Below are positions 11,570-21,491 of a stretch of DNA of 64,000 nt, piece after piece. The notes under the pieces were generated by a model. That model searched no databases. It worked only from the letters and a program-made list of their open reading frames with translations, and was not told the origin of the DNA. The translations under genes and the position numbers were made by a program. Source of the stretch: JAHQVI01 sp963727575 (GTDB lineage: Bacteria > Pseudomonadota > Alphaproteobacteria > Rhizobiales > Rhodomicrobiaceae); assembly GCA_963727575.1 (NCBI GenBank), contig CAVSIA010000001.1:77479-141478 (forward strand), in the 5' to 3' direction. Position 1 is the stretch's first letter, and each line of letters starts with the position of its first letter.

Positions 11570-13247
11570 ACCCGCATTTCTCACGAGTCGTCGGCGCATC
11601 GGGGCCTGTGACGGTGTAAACTTGTTTTGCGAGAACGAGTTATACCAATTCGAGGGAGTTCCCCGATGCTGACAGAGTGTAGCCCGAACGAGATTGATTT
11701 CGGAAGAGCGGGCGGACGCCGTGTGGTCGCGGATTTCGATGGCGGCATGGTGTCCTCGGATGCCGGGGCTCTTTTGCTTGGGGAGACGGACAAGGCGCTC
11801 CGACTCGTCGATCGCTTCGCCGCGTGCTTTCGCGATCGCCGCCATCCTGCTTACGTGGTGCACGAGGTGAAGACGTTGGTCGCGCAGCGTGTGTTCGGCC
11901 TGGCGCTGGGCTATGAGGATCTTGTCGACCATGACGAGTTGCGCCGCGATCCCGTTCTCGGTGTACTGCTCGGCAAGCTCGATCACGCGACCGCGACGCC
12001 CGGACCGCTGGCCGGCAAGAGCACACTGAACCGGCTGGAGCATGCCCCGGCCGAGGGAACCACTGGGCGTTATCATAAAATCGGCCACGACAGCGCAGCG
12101 ATCGAGGCTCTGTTCGTCGACTTTTTTCTCGACGCGCACGGCAAGCCGCCGCGTGAGATCGTGCTCGACCTCGATGCCACTGACGATCCGTTGCATGGCC
12201 ATCAGGAAGGCCGGTTCTTCCACGGCTATTACGACTGCTATTGCTACCTGCCGCTCTACGTCTTCTGCGGCCGCCATCTTCTGGCCGCCAAGCTTCGGCG
12301 GTCGAACATCGACGGCAGCGCCGGTGCGGTCGAGGAGACGGCGCGCATTGTCGGTCGGATCCGGGCGCGCTGGCCGAAGGTGAAGATCATCTTGCGCGCC
12401 AATTCCGGCTTCGCCCGGGAGGCCCTGATGGTCTGGTGCGAGGCCAACAAGGTCGACTATGTCTTCGGCCTCGCCCGCAACGCGCGTCTGGAGGCCCGCA
12501 TCGCGGACGCGTTGGCCGACGCCCGGCGGCTGTCGGAGGCCGCGGGAGGCAAGCCGGCGCGGGTGTTTCGGGATTTCCTGTGGTCGACGAAGGGGTCCTG
12601 GTCGCGCCGCCGCCGCGTGATCGGCAAGGCGGAATGGACCGGCGGGGAAGCCAACCCGCGCTTTCTCGTCACCTCGCTGAAGCCGGACGCCTGGAGCGCC
12701 AAGCCGCTCTACGAAGATCTCTATTGCAAGCGCGGCGAGATGGAAAACCGCATCAAGGAGGCGCAAGGCGATCTGTTCGCCGACCGTACCTCCACGGCAA
12801 CGATGCGGGCCAACCAGTTGCGCCTGTGGTTTGCCTCGATGGCTTACGTTCTGCTCTGCGCGCTGCGCCGGATCGGCCTGGCTCATACGCAGCTTGCCGC
12901 CGCGACCTGTGGCACCATCCGGCTGAAGCTGCTGAAGATCGGCGCGCTGGTGAAAATCAGTGCACGTCGGGTCAAGATCGCCTTCGCATCCGCCTGTCCG
13001 GCCGCCGCGGAATGGCGTCTCGCCGCAGCCCGGCTCGCGCATGCCCGCGGCTCCCCCGCGTGACACGCTAAGCTGCAACGCGCCTCTTTCGCAGCATACC
13101 CCGAGGCCCACTGGAGATCGAACAACCCGAGCCGATTCTCGAAGCCGGTCGCGCAGTCCGCGCCACCCACAAGCACGCCGCGCGGCAACGCCGAACGCCA
13201 AGCGGACGGATGACGACGCCATGACTTCAGCCGTGTGAGAAATGCGG
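11570..13247 (+). mobile_element. IS1380-family insertion sequence
   Basis: The element has terminal inverted repeats of about 14 bases: CCCGCATTTCTCAC at 11571-11584 and GTGAGAAATGCGGG at 13235-13248. It encodes one long DDE transposase. A GCTA occurs at 11566-11569 and again at 13248-13251, a possible 4-bp target duplication, though the exact outer base of each end is uncertain by one or two. The element is inserted between proS and a glycolipid-binding-type gene and looks complete. Confidence 0.8.
11666..13063 (+). CDS. IS1380 family transposase
   Basis: A 465-residue DDE transposase that catalyses cut and paste of its own element. The N-terminus MLTECSPNEIDFGRAGGRRV, the block GHDSAAIEALFVDFFL followed by VLDLDATDDPLHGHQEG (first catalytic Asp region), and the late block EMENRIKEAQGDLFADRTS (catalytic Glu region) match the IS1380 family. 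Start at ATG 11666, with GGGAG seven bases upstream; a TTG further upstream is open but has no such site. The frame is intact, in contrast with many flanking genes. Confidence 0.92.
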   Translation: MLTECSPNEIDFGRAGGRRVVADFDGGMVSSDAGALLLGETDKALRLVDRFAACFRDRRHPAYVVHEVKTLVAQRVFGLALGYEDLVDHDELRRDPVLGVLLGKLDHATATPGPLAGKSTLNRLEHAPAEGTTGRYHKIGHDSAAIEALFVDFFLDAHGKPPREIVLDLDATDDPLHGHQEGRFFHGYYDCYCYLPLYVFCGRHLLAAKLRRSNIDGSAGAVEETARIVGRIRARWPKVKIILRANSGFAREALMVWCEANKVDYVFGLARNARLEARIADALADARRLSEAAGGKPARVFRDFLWSTKGSWSRRRRVIGKAEWTGGEANPRFLVTSLKPDAWSAKPLYEDLYCKRGEMENRIKEAQGDLFADRTSTATMRANQLRLWFASMAYVLLCALRRIGLAHTQLAAATCGTIRLKLLKIGALVKISARRVKIAFASACPAAAEWRLAAARLAHARGSPA

Positions 13248-13251
13248 GCTA

Positions 13252-14493
13252 GTGGTCTGATTCATTCGGTTGATTCCCAAACTCGCCGAAGCAGTTCATC
13301 ATTACGCAATGAGACCAGGGATCACCGGAAGGTTACGCGAGACGACCGCCTTCGGCTTGAGGGTATCGTCTCTGATCGCAGCGCGCCTCAGAAACATGTC
13401 TGGCGCGCAAGGATTATTCTGGCCACCGCCGATGGCTGTGGGACCACTGAGATCATCCGGCTGTCCGGAAAATCGAAGCCTGCCATCTGGCGCTGGCAGG
13501 AACGCTTTATGTTGGAAGGCGTGGACGGCATTTTGCGCGACAAGACACGCCAGCCCGGAAAGAAGCCTTTGCCCGCAATGACCGTGCAGCGTGTCGTTGA
13601 TCTAGCGCTGAGCAAGCCGCCGGGAGAGACCACGCATTGGACCGGCCGGATGTTGGCCAAGGCTGCCAATGTCAGCCTGCGTTCGGTTCAGCGCATTCTT
13701 GAAGCTCACCAACTCACTCCGCATCGCATCCGGACTTTCAAGCTCTCGAACGATCCCAACTTCGCCGACAAGCTCCAGGACATCGTCGGCCTTTATGTCG
13801 ATCCGCCCGCTCATGCCATCGTGCTCTCGGTTGATGAGAAGAGCCAGATCCAGGCGCTGGACCGAACACAGCCAGGACTACCGATAAAGAAGGGGCGGGC
13901 TGGCACGATGACGCATGATTACAAACGCAATGGAACCACAACCTTATTCGCTGCGCTCAATGTCCTGGAGGGAACGGTGATCGGGCGTAATATGCAGCGC
14001 CATCGTCATCAGGAATTCATCCGCTTCCTGAATACCATCGAAGCGCAGGTCCCAGCGGGAAAGATCATCCACGCCATCCTCGACAACTACGCAACGCATA
14101 AACATCCCAAGGTTAGGGCCTGGCTGGCGCGCCATCCGCGTTGGACATTCCACTTTACGCCGACTTCGGCATCCTGGCTCAATGCCGTGGAGGGCTTCTT
14201 CGCAAAACTCACGCGGCGACGGTTGAAACGCGGCGTGTTCCTATCGCTCGTTGAGCTGCAAGCAGCTATCAACCGCTTCATCCGCGAAAACAACGCAGAG
14301 CCGAAACCCTTCGCCTGGACTGCCGATCCAAACAGGATCATCGAAAGCGTCAAACGTGGGAAGCAAATGTTAGAGTCAATCCACTACGATGGACCAAGTC
14401 CGCCGATGATATACTGGCAAGCATCGAGCGCTTTTGCCGCCGCACCCTCGATGTGCATGCCTCAGCTGGATAGGAACTTCTGAATCAGGACAC
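13252..14493 (+). mobile_element. IS630-family insertion sequence
   Basis: Ends are imperfect inverted repeats: GTGGTCTGATTCA at the left and its counterpart TGAATCAGGACAC at the right (11 of 13 paired). The element is flanked by TA at 13250-13251 and at 14494-14495, the target duplication typical of the IS630/Tc1/mariner group. It sits directly beside the IS1380 element, and its left TA is part of the GCTA at the IS1380 right end, so it came in after that element. Confidence 0.85.
13309..14483 (+). CDS. IS630 family transposase, one frame break near the start
   Basis: DDE transposase of about 390 residues. The N-terminal helix-turn-helix region (WRARIILATADGCGTTEI, GKSKPAIWRWQERF) is followed by the catalytic core: LSVDEKSQIQALDRTQPG (Asp 1), HAILDNYATHKHPKV (Asp 2) and LNAVEGFFAKLTRRRLKRG (Glu). 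The usual start MRPGIT is found at ATG 13309, but one base is missing near 13328, after which the frame of VTRDDRLRLEGIV begins. Reading without this repair would force a start at ATG 13242, inside the end of the neighbouring IS1380 element. A long C-terminal tail after ESIHYDG runs to the right end of the element. Confidence 0.88.
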
Positions 14494-14502
14494 TAGCCGC
14501 GA

Positions 14503-15053
14503 TCATAGGACGCGCCGGAACAGCCCCGGATAGGTGAGCACCAGCCCGTCGCTATCCACCTCGATCTCGCGGCAGAAATCGCTGTCGAGCGATTCGTAGC
14601 GATAGCGCCGGGCGTCCAGGCAGGTATATCGCTGCGGATCGGCGCTGATCGTCGGATTCGGAAAGCCGACATAGGCCGCTTTGATATCGATGGACCGGCC
14701 GGGCGTCAGCTTGCAGCGGCGAATCGGCAGCGTGTTGGTGAAGGGGCTGACGGCGAGATCGAGATCGATGGCGCCGGCCAGGTTCGCAGTCGGGCGCCCG
14801 TCGGCGGCAAACCAGCCACCCCTGCCATCCGCCGTCAAGGTCAGCGAGCGGCTCCGCCTGCCATCGAAATCTCCGCGTGCCGGACACACCATGCCCCATT
14901 GCAGACGATGCGATACTGCGCGGCGATCGCGGTGTCCGGCCCCGTCACCACCATGCCCTCGGCGACGATCTCCGCCTCTCTTAAATCAAGCGCCAGGTGT
15001 TCCAGGCCCTCGCCGTCCCAGCCGGTCCAGCGCGCCACGATCCGCTTCGTCAT
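14503..15053 (-). CDS. Putative glycolipid-binding family protein (PF06475-like), one frame break
   Basis: The protein of about 183 residues starts MTKRIVARWTGWDGEGLEHL and goes on with DFDGRRSRSLTLTADG, DLDLAVSPFTNTLPIRR, AYVGFPNPTISADPQRYTCL and ends SDGLVLTYPGLFRRVL. These blocks fit the putative glycolipid-binding family (DUF1089). The fold is a beta-barrel; a lipid-binding role is proposed for the family and is not proven. The frame breaks once between 14845 and 14890. Its 3' end lies only 8 bases from the IS630 target TA, so the insertion narrowly missed the gene but may have removed its link to downstream sequence. Confidence 0.85.
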
Positions 15054-15233
15054 TCCTAAGGCCCGCCCGAGCCGCCATCCGACATCATCGTCAATGCAGA
15101 AAGCCCTTTTCACCGTAGATGTGAAGAAACTGTCGCATTGCTATGGTAATGGTTCCTCGCCTGAGCAGAGTGCGGCCGCGCGGGCCGGCCAGTTCCCCCG
15201 CGTAAAAAACCAATCAACAAGATTGCGCGCCTC

Positions 15234-16593
15234 ATGGTAGATCATACACCAGATCAAAAGACCGCTCTTGGCGGATATATTGGCGATATCGTGCTCCCTG
15301 ATCTTCCGCCCAGCGCTGAAGCCCTGGCCCAACGCGTGGCGCAGCGCCTTTACCTGCGCCGCTGGCTGATCGCGCTGAGCGCCAGCGTGGTCTGCATCTT
15401 CGTCGCGATCTACCAGCTTCCGGAGCTACCGGCGGTGCTCGGGGTGCTGTCGATCGCGATCGGCGCGGCGTTCCTGCCACGCGAGGGCGTGCTGCGGCCG
15501 CTCCGGCTGAACCTGCGCGTCGGCGACCGGCCGGCCTCGCAGCGCGTGATCGCGGCGACGCTGGAGGGCCTGCCCTCCCCGGCGATCCTGCTCGATACCC
15601 AGCGCGGCGTCGTGCTGTTCAACAGCCTGGCTTCGGATCTGTGGCCCGCATTGCAGCGCGGCGAGCATATTTCCCGCTTCATCCGCGATCCCGGCGTGCT
15701 CGACGCCGTTGCCAATGCCGATGCCCACGGCCGGGCGAAGCAGATGGTGCCGCTCGAGCAGCGCGTCCCGATCGAGCGGCATATGGAAGTGACGATAAGC
15801 TGGATCGGCGGTGCGAGCAGCGAGCACGAACGGCAGCCGGCCCGCGATCCTTGTGCATCTGCGCGATCTGACCGACCAGGAGCGGCTCGACCAGCTCCGC
15901 ACCGATTTCGTCGCCAATGCCAGCCACGAATTGCGCACGCCGCTCGCCTCGCTGATCGGTTTCATCGAGACGCTCCAGGGCGCAGCGCGCAATGACCAGG
16001 CGGCGCGCGAGCATTTTCTCGAAATCATGTCGCGCCAGGCGCAGCGCATGTCCCGGCTCATCAACAACCTGCTGTCGCTGAGCCGCATCGAGATGCGCAT
16101 GCATCTGAAGCCGCAGGCCCGGATCGACCTGAACGACGTCTCGGAAAACGCCTTGCTCGACCTGGAGTCGCTGGCGGAGCAAACCGGCACGACCTTGCAT
16201 TTCTCGCCGACGCCCGGCGAGGCCGTGGTCTTCGGCGACGGCGACGAACTGATCCAGATCATCTCCAACCTCGTCGAGAACGGCATCAAATACGGCCGCC
16301 AGGGCGGCAATGTCTGGCTGTCCATCGAGCGCAAGGCGCAGAATGGCGGGTCGAAATTCGTCCTTACCGTTCGCGACGACGGCGTCGGCATCGACGAAAA
16401 GCATCTGCCGCGCCTGACCGAGCGCTTCTATCGGGCCAACGACACCGGCGGCGAGAAATCCGGGACCGGCCTTGGCCTGGCGATCGTCAAACATGTCGTC
16501 ACGCGCCACCGGGGCGAGCTGCAAATCGCATCGGAGCTGGGCAAGGGGTCGACATTTGCGATCACGCTCGGCGAAGCTCCGCCCACGTCCTGA
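15234..16593 (+). CDS. phoR: Phosphate regulon sensor histidine kinase PhoR, one frame break
   Basis: Membrane sensor that phosphorylates PhoB when phosphate is scarce and is kept silent by PstSCAB-PhoU. Two close membrane helices lie at about residues 40-80 (LIALSASVVCIFVAIY and AVLGVLSIAIGAAFL), followed by a PAS-like part (ATLEGLPSPAILLDTQRGVV). A frame break near 15825 precedes the HisKA box with the phospho-accepting His in NASHELRTPLASLIGF, and the ATPase boxes LVENGIKYG (N), DDGVGID (G1) and GTGLGLAIVKHV (G2). It is the first gene of the pst-pho cluster. The normal size is about 450 residues, matched after removing one base. Confidence 0.94.
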
Positions 16594-16684
16594 GCGCTCC
16601 ACACGCTCTTAACGGCAATGCGACGGCCCGGCGGGCCGCATGTGATTGTTATGGATTTTTCCGTTACAATATCAATGACTTGAC

Positions 16685-16717
16685 CTGTCATAATAACTTA
16701 ATTGAATTGTCATAATA
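16685..16717 (+). promoter_or_regulatory. Pho box (PhoB binding site) before pstS
   Basis: Three 11-bp units in tandem: CTGTCATAATA at 16685, a degenerate unit at 16696, and TTGTCATAATA at 16707. The known Pho box is a direct repeat of CTGTCAT-type heptamers spaced 11 bases apart, so the outer two units match in sequence and in phase (22 bases apart) and the middle one is weak. The site lies about 90 bases before the pstS start in an AT-rich gap, the expected place for PhoB control of the pst genes. Confidence 0.7.
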
Positions 16718-16802
16718 GTTAAGATGCGCGGTTGTTAAGGTCCATCTGAAGAGCGGGGCTGATCCGTTCTTCCTCCAACGCGCAAATTCAAGGAGAGCAT
16801 CA

Positions 16803-17858
16803 GTGAAAACACGTCTCATCGCGCTTGCTGCAGCAACCGCGGCGGCTGTATCGTTTGCAGCGATCGCTCCGGTTTCCGCGGCCGACATTTCGGGCGCCGG
16901 CGCTACCTTCCCCTATCCGATCTATTCCAAGTGGGCTGACGCTTACAAAAAAGAGACCGGCATCGGCCTGAACTATCAGTCGATCGGCTCCGGCGGCGGC
17001 ATCAAGCAGATCAAGGCCAAGACGGTCACCTTCGGCGCTTCCGACGCGCCGCTCGAGGGCAAAGACCTCGACAAGACCGGTCTTGCTCAGTTCCCGATGG
17101 TCATGGGCGGCATCGTGCCTATCGTGAACCTCGAAGGCGTCAAGCCGGGCGAGCTGGTTCTCGACGGCGACACGGTCGCCAAGATCTTCCTCGGCGAGAT
17201 CACCAGCTGGGATGACGCAGCGATCAAGAAGCTGAACCCCGATGCCAAGCTGCCGAAGCAGGCGATCGCCGTCGTCCACCGTTCGGACGGATCGGGCACC
17301 ACGTTCAACTTCACCTATTATCTGTCGGACGTCAGCGCCGACTGGAAGTCGAAGGTCGGCACCGAGAAGGCCGTGCAGTGGCCGGTCGGCATCGGCGCCA
17401 AGGGCAATGAAGGCGTTGCGAATAACGTCGGCAACACCAAGGGCTCGATCGGCTATGTCGAGTATGCCTATGCGCTGCAGAACAAGATGGCCTACACGAA
17501 GATGATGAACAAGGCCGGCAAGGCCGTCGCGCCGACCTCCGATGCGTTCGCGGCCGCCGCAGCCAACGCCGACTGGAAGTCCCAGCCGGGCTACGGCGTC
17601 ATCCTCGCCAACCAGCCGGGCGACAACTCCTGGCCGATGACGGCAGCAACCTGGATCCTGATGTACAAGCAGCCGAAGGATCCGGAAGCCGCAGCCTCAG
17701 CGCTCAAGTTCTTTGCCTGGTGCTATGCCAATGGCGACAAGATGGCTCTGAGCCTCGACTATGTTCCGATGCCGGCGAATGTCGTCAAGGACATCGAAGG
17801 CTATTGGAAGAGCGAGATCAAAGGCACGGACGGCAAGCCGGTCTTTGCGTCGAACTAA
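16803..17858 (+). CDS. pstS: Phosphate ABC transporter substrate-binding protein PstS
   Basis: Periplasmic phosphate-binding protein that feeds PstCA. Residues 1-26 form a Sec signal peptide (cleavage after VSA). The mature part starts ADISGAGATFPYPIYSKWA and has the phosphate-binding motifs GSGGGIKQI, GASDAPL and VVHRSDGSGTTFNFTYYLS. The 351-residue length is standard. The start is GTG 16803 with AAGGAG in front. It follows a Pho box, and a strong hairpin sits between it and pstC, which usually makes the pstS part of the transcript more abundant than the rest. Confidence 0.98.
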   Translation: MKTRLIALAAATAAAVSFAAIAPVSAADISGAGATFPYPIYSKWADAYKKETGIGLNYQSIGSGGGIKQIKAKTVTFGASDAPLEGKDLDKTGLAQFPMVMGGIVPIVNLEGVKPGELVLDGDTVAKIFLGEITSWDDAAIKKLNPDAKLPKQAIAVVHRSDGSGTTFNFTYYLSDVSADWKSKVGTEKAVQWPVGIGAKGNEGVANNVGNTKGSIGYVEYAYALQNKMAYTKMMNKAGKAVAPTSDAFAAAAANADWKSQPGYGVILANQPGDNSWPMTAATWILMYKQPKDPEAAASALKFFAWCYANGDKMALSLDYVPMPANVVKDIEGYWKSEIKGTDGKPVFASN

Positions 17859-17870
17859 GTCTTGCGAAGG

Positions 17871-17902
17871 AGGGCCGCACGAGGATCGTCCCGTGCGGCC
17901 CT
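17871..17902 (+). terminator. Strong hairpin between pstS and pstC
   Basis: Perfect 11-bp stem, AGGGCCGCACG paired with CGTGCGGCCCT, and a 10-base loop. There is no T-run. In pst operons a structure here usually protects the pstS message end or causes partial termination, so that binding protein is made in excess. That role is inferred from position. Confidence 0.65.
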
Positions 17903-18004
17903 TCCTGCGCGCCGCCACCGTCCGTCGCTATCGTCTCCGGGACGCATGGCGGAAAGCGAAGTCAAGGGTGCGCAACTCACTTTGAGTTTGTATAAGGTAT
18001 TCGG

Positions 18005-19018
18005 ATGACCGACGCGGCCATAGGATCTAAATCCGCGATGGACGGCAGTATCTCGTCAGCGAGCGACATGGCCGATAGAGCGAGAGTCGCCCGCGGCTTT
18101 CGGTTCAGCGACACGACTTTTCGGTATTTGACCTACGCCGCGGCGATTGCCGTGCTCGCCGTGCTCGGCGGAACCATCTTTTCTCTCGTCTACGGCTCGG
18201 TGCCGGCGTTTCGCGCCTTCGGCCTGAATTTCTTCATCACCGAGTCCTGGAACCCGGTCACGGAGAAATTCGGCGCGCTCGCACCGATCTATGGCACGCT
18301 CATTACCTCGACGCTTGCGATGATCGTTGCCGTTCCGATCGGCATCGGCACAGCGATCTTCCTCACCGAATTATGTCCGCCCCGGCTCCGCCGCCCGATC
18401 GGCATCGCGGTCGAGCTTCTCGCGGGCATCCCCAGCATCATCTACGGCATCTGGGGCCTGTTCATCCTCGCGCCGTTCCTGCAGCAATACGTCCAGCCCG
18501 TGCTGATCGACGCCTTCGGGTCCATTCCGGTGCTTTCGAGCCTGTTCGCCGGCCCGCCTTACGGCATCGGCATTTTTACAGCCTCGCTGATCCTGGCGAT
18601 CATGGTGCTTCCGTTCATTGCAGCGGTCAGCAGGGACGTCTTCGAGACGGTTCCGCCGATGCTCAAAGAATCGGCTTACGCGGTCGGCTGCACGCGCTGG
18701 GAAGTCATCCGCAACATCATCATCCCTTATACGCGCGTCGGCATTATCGGCGGCGGCATGCTCGGTCTCGGCCGCGCGCTCGGCGAGACGATGGCCGTCA
18801 CATTCGTGATCGGCAACGCCCATCGGATCTCAGCCTCACTCATGGCGCCGGGCACCACCATTTCCGCAACCATTGCCAACGAGTTCACCGAGGCCGTCGG
18901 AGACATCTACACCTCGTCCCTGATCGCTCTCGGCCTCATCCTGTTCATCATCACCTTCATCGTCCTCGCCGCAGCCCGGCTGATGTTGTTGCGGCTCGAG
19001 CGGCGCAGCGGGAGCTGA
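18005..19018 (+). CDS. pstC: Phosphate ABC transporter permease PstC
   Basis: Inner-membrane permease that pairs with PstA. The 337 residues hold an N-terminal helix (YLTYAAAIAVLAVLGGTIFSL) and five further helices. The PstC signature region reads LAPIYGTLITSTLAMIVAVP, and the EAA loop that touches PstB reads LKESAYAVGCTRWEVIRNII. It ends LMLLRLERRSGS. It has the short classic N-terminus and not the long periplasmic extension found in some rhizobial PstC proteins. The start ATG 18005 has only a weak ribosome-binding site. Four bases separate it from pstA. Confidence 0.97.
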   Translation: MTDAAIGSKSAMDGSISSASDMADRARVARGFRFSDTTFRYLTYAAAIAVLAVLGGTIFSLVYGSVPAFRAFGLNFFITESWNPVTEKFGALAPIYGTLITSTLAMIVAVPIGIGTAIFLTELCPPRLRRPIGIAVELLAGIPSIIYGIWGLFILAPFLQQYVQPVLIDAFGSIPVLSSLFAGPPYGIGIFTASLILAIMVLPFIAAVSRDVFETVPPMLKESAYAVGCTRWEVIRNIIIPYTRVGIIGGGMLGLGRALGETMAVTFVIGNAHRISASLMAPGTTISATIANEFTEAVGDIYTSSLIALGLILFIITFIVLAAARLMLLRLERRSGS

Positions 19019-19021
19019 GTC

Positions 19022-19892
19022 ATGGCGCGCGCCGCGATCACGGCCGACAATCCCGTTCTACCGCAGGCGGCGGATCAAAAGTCATGTGGCGATGACGCTC
19101 AGCGTCGGCGCGGCGTTCTTCGGTCTGGCCTGGCTGGCGCTGATCCTCGGGCGCCCTGGTCTGGAAGGGGCTTCGGCGGCCTCTCGCTGCAGCGTGTTCA
19201 CCGAGATGACGCCGCCGCCGGGCAGCGATGGCGGCCTTCTCAATCCGATCGCCGGCAGCGCCATGCTCGTCACCGGAGCGATATTGCTCAGCGCTCCGAT
19301 CGGCGTTCTGGCGGGAACCTATCTTGCCGAATATGGCCGCTATTCGCGCATGACGTCGGTGATACGCTTCATCAACGACATCCTCTTGAGCGCGCCATCG
19401 ATCGTCGTCGGCCTGTTCATCTATGAGATCACCGTCGTTCCGATGGGGCATTTCTCCGGCTGGGCCGGCATCCTGGCGCTTGCCGCCTTGGCAATCCCGA
19501 TCATGGTCCGCACCACCGAGGATATGCTGCTGCTGGTGCCGAACGAGTTGCGGGAGGCGGCGTCGGCCCTTGGAACGCCGCGCTCCTTCGTCATTCGCCG
19601 CGTTGCCTATAAGGCCGCCCGCGCCGGCTTGGTCACCGGCATCCTGCTCGCCGTTGCGCGGGTCAGCGGCGAGACGGCGCCTCTGCTCTTTACCGCGCTC
19701 AACAACCAGTTCTGGAGCGCCGATCTCAACCAGCCGACCGCCAGTTTGCCGGTGGTGATCTTCCAGTTCGCCCTCAGTCCGTACAAGGAATGGCAAGACC
19801 TGGCCTGGGCCGGCGCTCTCATCATCACTCTGTTTGTTCTAACGACGAGTATTGTCGCGCGTGCGCTCGCGGCTCCACGAGGGATCAAATGA
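19022..19892 (+). CDS. pstA: Phosphate ABC transporter permease PstA, several frame breaks
   Basis: Second permease of the Pst system. The start ATG 19022 gives MARAAITADNPV; one extra base near 19053 then leads into the frame of FYRRRRIKSHVAMTLSVGAA. Between about 19150 and 19197 three more single-base insertions appear to cancel out: the frame as given reads RPGLEGASAASRCS, whereas the shifted frames spell LVWKGFGGLSL, the normal PstA sequence. The rest is intact: GSAMLVTGAILLSAPIGVLA, NDILLSAPSIVVGLF, EAA loop LREAASALGTPRSFVIRRV, and end AAPRGIK. The stop overlaps the pstB start (ATGA). Confidence 0.93.
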
Positions 19893-20725
19893 CGCCGAGA
19901 GATAATGGCTCCCAGAAGCAGCACACGAAGGTCGAGGTCCGCAGTCTGAACTTCTATTACGGCGACTCGCAGGCGCTCTATGACGTCAACCTGTCGCTCT
20001 TCGACCGGAAGGTGACCGCATTTATCGGTCCGTCGGGGTGCGGAAAATCGACATTGCTGCGCATCCTCAACCGGATGTACGACCTCTATCCGCGCCACCA
20101 TGCCGACGGCGAAGTCCTGCTCGACGGCGAGAACATTCTCGACCCGCGTCAGGACGTCAACCTGCTGCGCGCGCGCATCGGCATGGTGTTTCAGAAGCCG
20201 ACGCCTTTCCCCATGTCGATCTACGACAACATCGCCTTCGGTATCAGGCTCTATGAGAAGCTGTCGAAAGCGGATCTGGACGAGCGGGTCGCATCCAGCC
20301 TGACGCGCGCCGCGTTGTGGGACGAGGTGAAGGACAAGCTCGGCACGAGCGGTCTCAGCCTCTCCGGCGGTCAGCAGCAGCGTCTGTGCATTGCGCGCAC
20401 CATCGCACTGTCTCCCGAAGTCATCCTGCTGGATGAGCCGGCTTCCGCGCTCGACCCGATCTCCACGGCGAAGATCGAGGAGACGATCGACGAGCTCAGA
20501 TCCGACTACACGATTGCGATCGTGACCCACAACATGCAGCAGGCGGCGCGGGTGTCGAACTACACCGCATTCATGTATCTGGGAAATCTCGTGGAATTTG
20601 GCGAAACGTCGGACGTGTTCACCGCCCCCAAGGAAAGCCGGACCCAGGATTACATTACAGGACGCTTTCGGTTGAGGATGCCTGCCGGTTCCCTGCCGGA
20701 GCCGGACCGAATGACCGCCCCCTAG
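19889..20725 (+). CDS. pstB: Phosphate ABC transporter ATP-binding protein PstB
   Basis: ATPase of the phosphate importer. Walker A is GPSGCGKSTLLRILNRMYDL, the Q-loop reads MVFQKPTPFPMSIYDNIAFG, the signature LSGGQQQRLCIARTIAL, Walker B VILLDEPASALDPIST and the switch THNMQQAARVS. These are specific PstB blocks. The ATG is taken at 19889 (ATGA overlap with pstA), giving 278 residues; an open frame extends upstream but lies inside pstA. The C-terminus has a tail of about 15 residues beyond the usual YITGRFG-like end. Confidence 0.98.
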   Translation: MTPRDNGSQKQHTKVEVRSLNFYYGDSQALYDVNLSLFDRKVTAFIGPSGCGKSTLLRILNRMYDLYPRHHADGEVLLDGENILDPRQDVNLLRARIGMVFQKPTPFPMSIYDNIAFGIRLYEKLSKADLDERVASSLTRAALWDEVKDKLGTSGLSLSGGQQQRLCIARTIALSPEVILLDEPASALDPISTAKIEETIDELRSDYTIAIVTHNMQQAARVSNYTAFMYLGNLVEFGETSDVFTAPKESRTQDYITGRFRLRMPAGSLPEPDRMTAP

Positions 20726-20737
20726 AAAGACAAGACA

Positions 20738-21454
20738 ATGGCAGAACACACCGTCACCGCATTCGAAGAAGAGCTGAAGGCGCTGGACAGCAAGATCGCG
20801 CAGATGGGCGGCCTGGCCGAACAGCTTCTGGCGCGCGCGATCGATTCGCTGCAGCAACGCGATCCCGAGCTTGCAGCCAAGGCCATCGAGCAGGATCGGC
20901 AGATCGACGTGCTGGAGCATGAGGTCGAGGAGCTGGCGATCTCGGTCATCGCCCGCCGGCAGCCGGTGGCTCTCGACCTGCGCCAGATCATGACGGCGAT
21001 CCGTATCGCCGGGGATCTGGAGCGCATCGGCGACCTCGGCAAGAACATCGCCAAACGCGCAACCGCCATCGCCGAGGAGAACCGGCCCAAGCAGCTCATG
21101 ATCGGTTTGCAGCATATCGGCAGCAAGGCGCTGGAACAGGTCCAGGCAGCGCTCGACGCCTACTCCCAGCGCGACGCCGAGAAGGCGCTGGATGTCTGGG
21201 CGCGCGACAAGGAGCTCGACGCGATCTACAACTCGATCTTCCGCGAGCTGCTCACCTATATGATGGAAGACCCGCGCAATATCGGTTTGTGCACGCATCT
21301 GCTGTTCGGCGCCAAGAATCTGGAACGGATCGGCGATCACGCCACCAACATGGCCGAGATGATCCACTTCCTCGTCACAGGCGTTCCGATCACGGAAGAG
21401 CGCCCGAAAGGCGATACCACCAGCTTCACCATGCCGGACAAGCCGACGCATTGA
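20738..21454 (+). CDS. phoU: Phosphate signalling protein PhoU
   Basis: Links the Pst transporter to PhoR and represses the Pho regulon when phosphate is plentiful. The protein has 238 residues and two three-helix repeats, each with the PhoU metal-site pattern: DLRQIMTAIRIAGDLERIGD in the first and LLFGAKNLERIGDHATNMAE in the second. It follows pstB by 12 bases. Confidence 0.97.
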   Translation: MAEHTVTAFEEELKALDSKIAQMGGLAEQLLARAIDSLQQRDPELAAKAIEQDRQIDVLEHEVEELAISVIARRQPVALDLRQIMTAIRIAGDLERIGDLGKNIAKRATAIAEENRPKQLMIGLQHIGSKALEQVQAALDAYSQRDAEKALDVWARDKELDAIYNSIFRELLTYMMEDPRNIGLCTHLLFGAKNLERIGDHATNMAEMIHFLVTGVPITEERPKGDTTSFTMPDKPTH

Positions 21455-21491
21455 GGCACGGCGACCAGGCGAGACGGAAGAACACGGGTTC

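Noticed and set aside
15125..15150. Possible Pho half-site CTGTCGC before phoR
   Set aside because: Only one half-site is present and no second unit lies 11 or 22 bases away.
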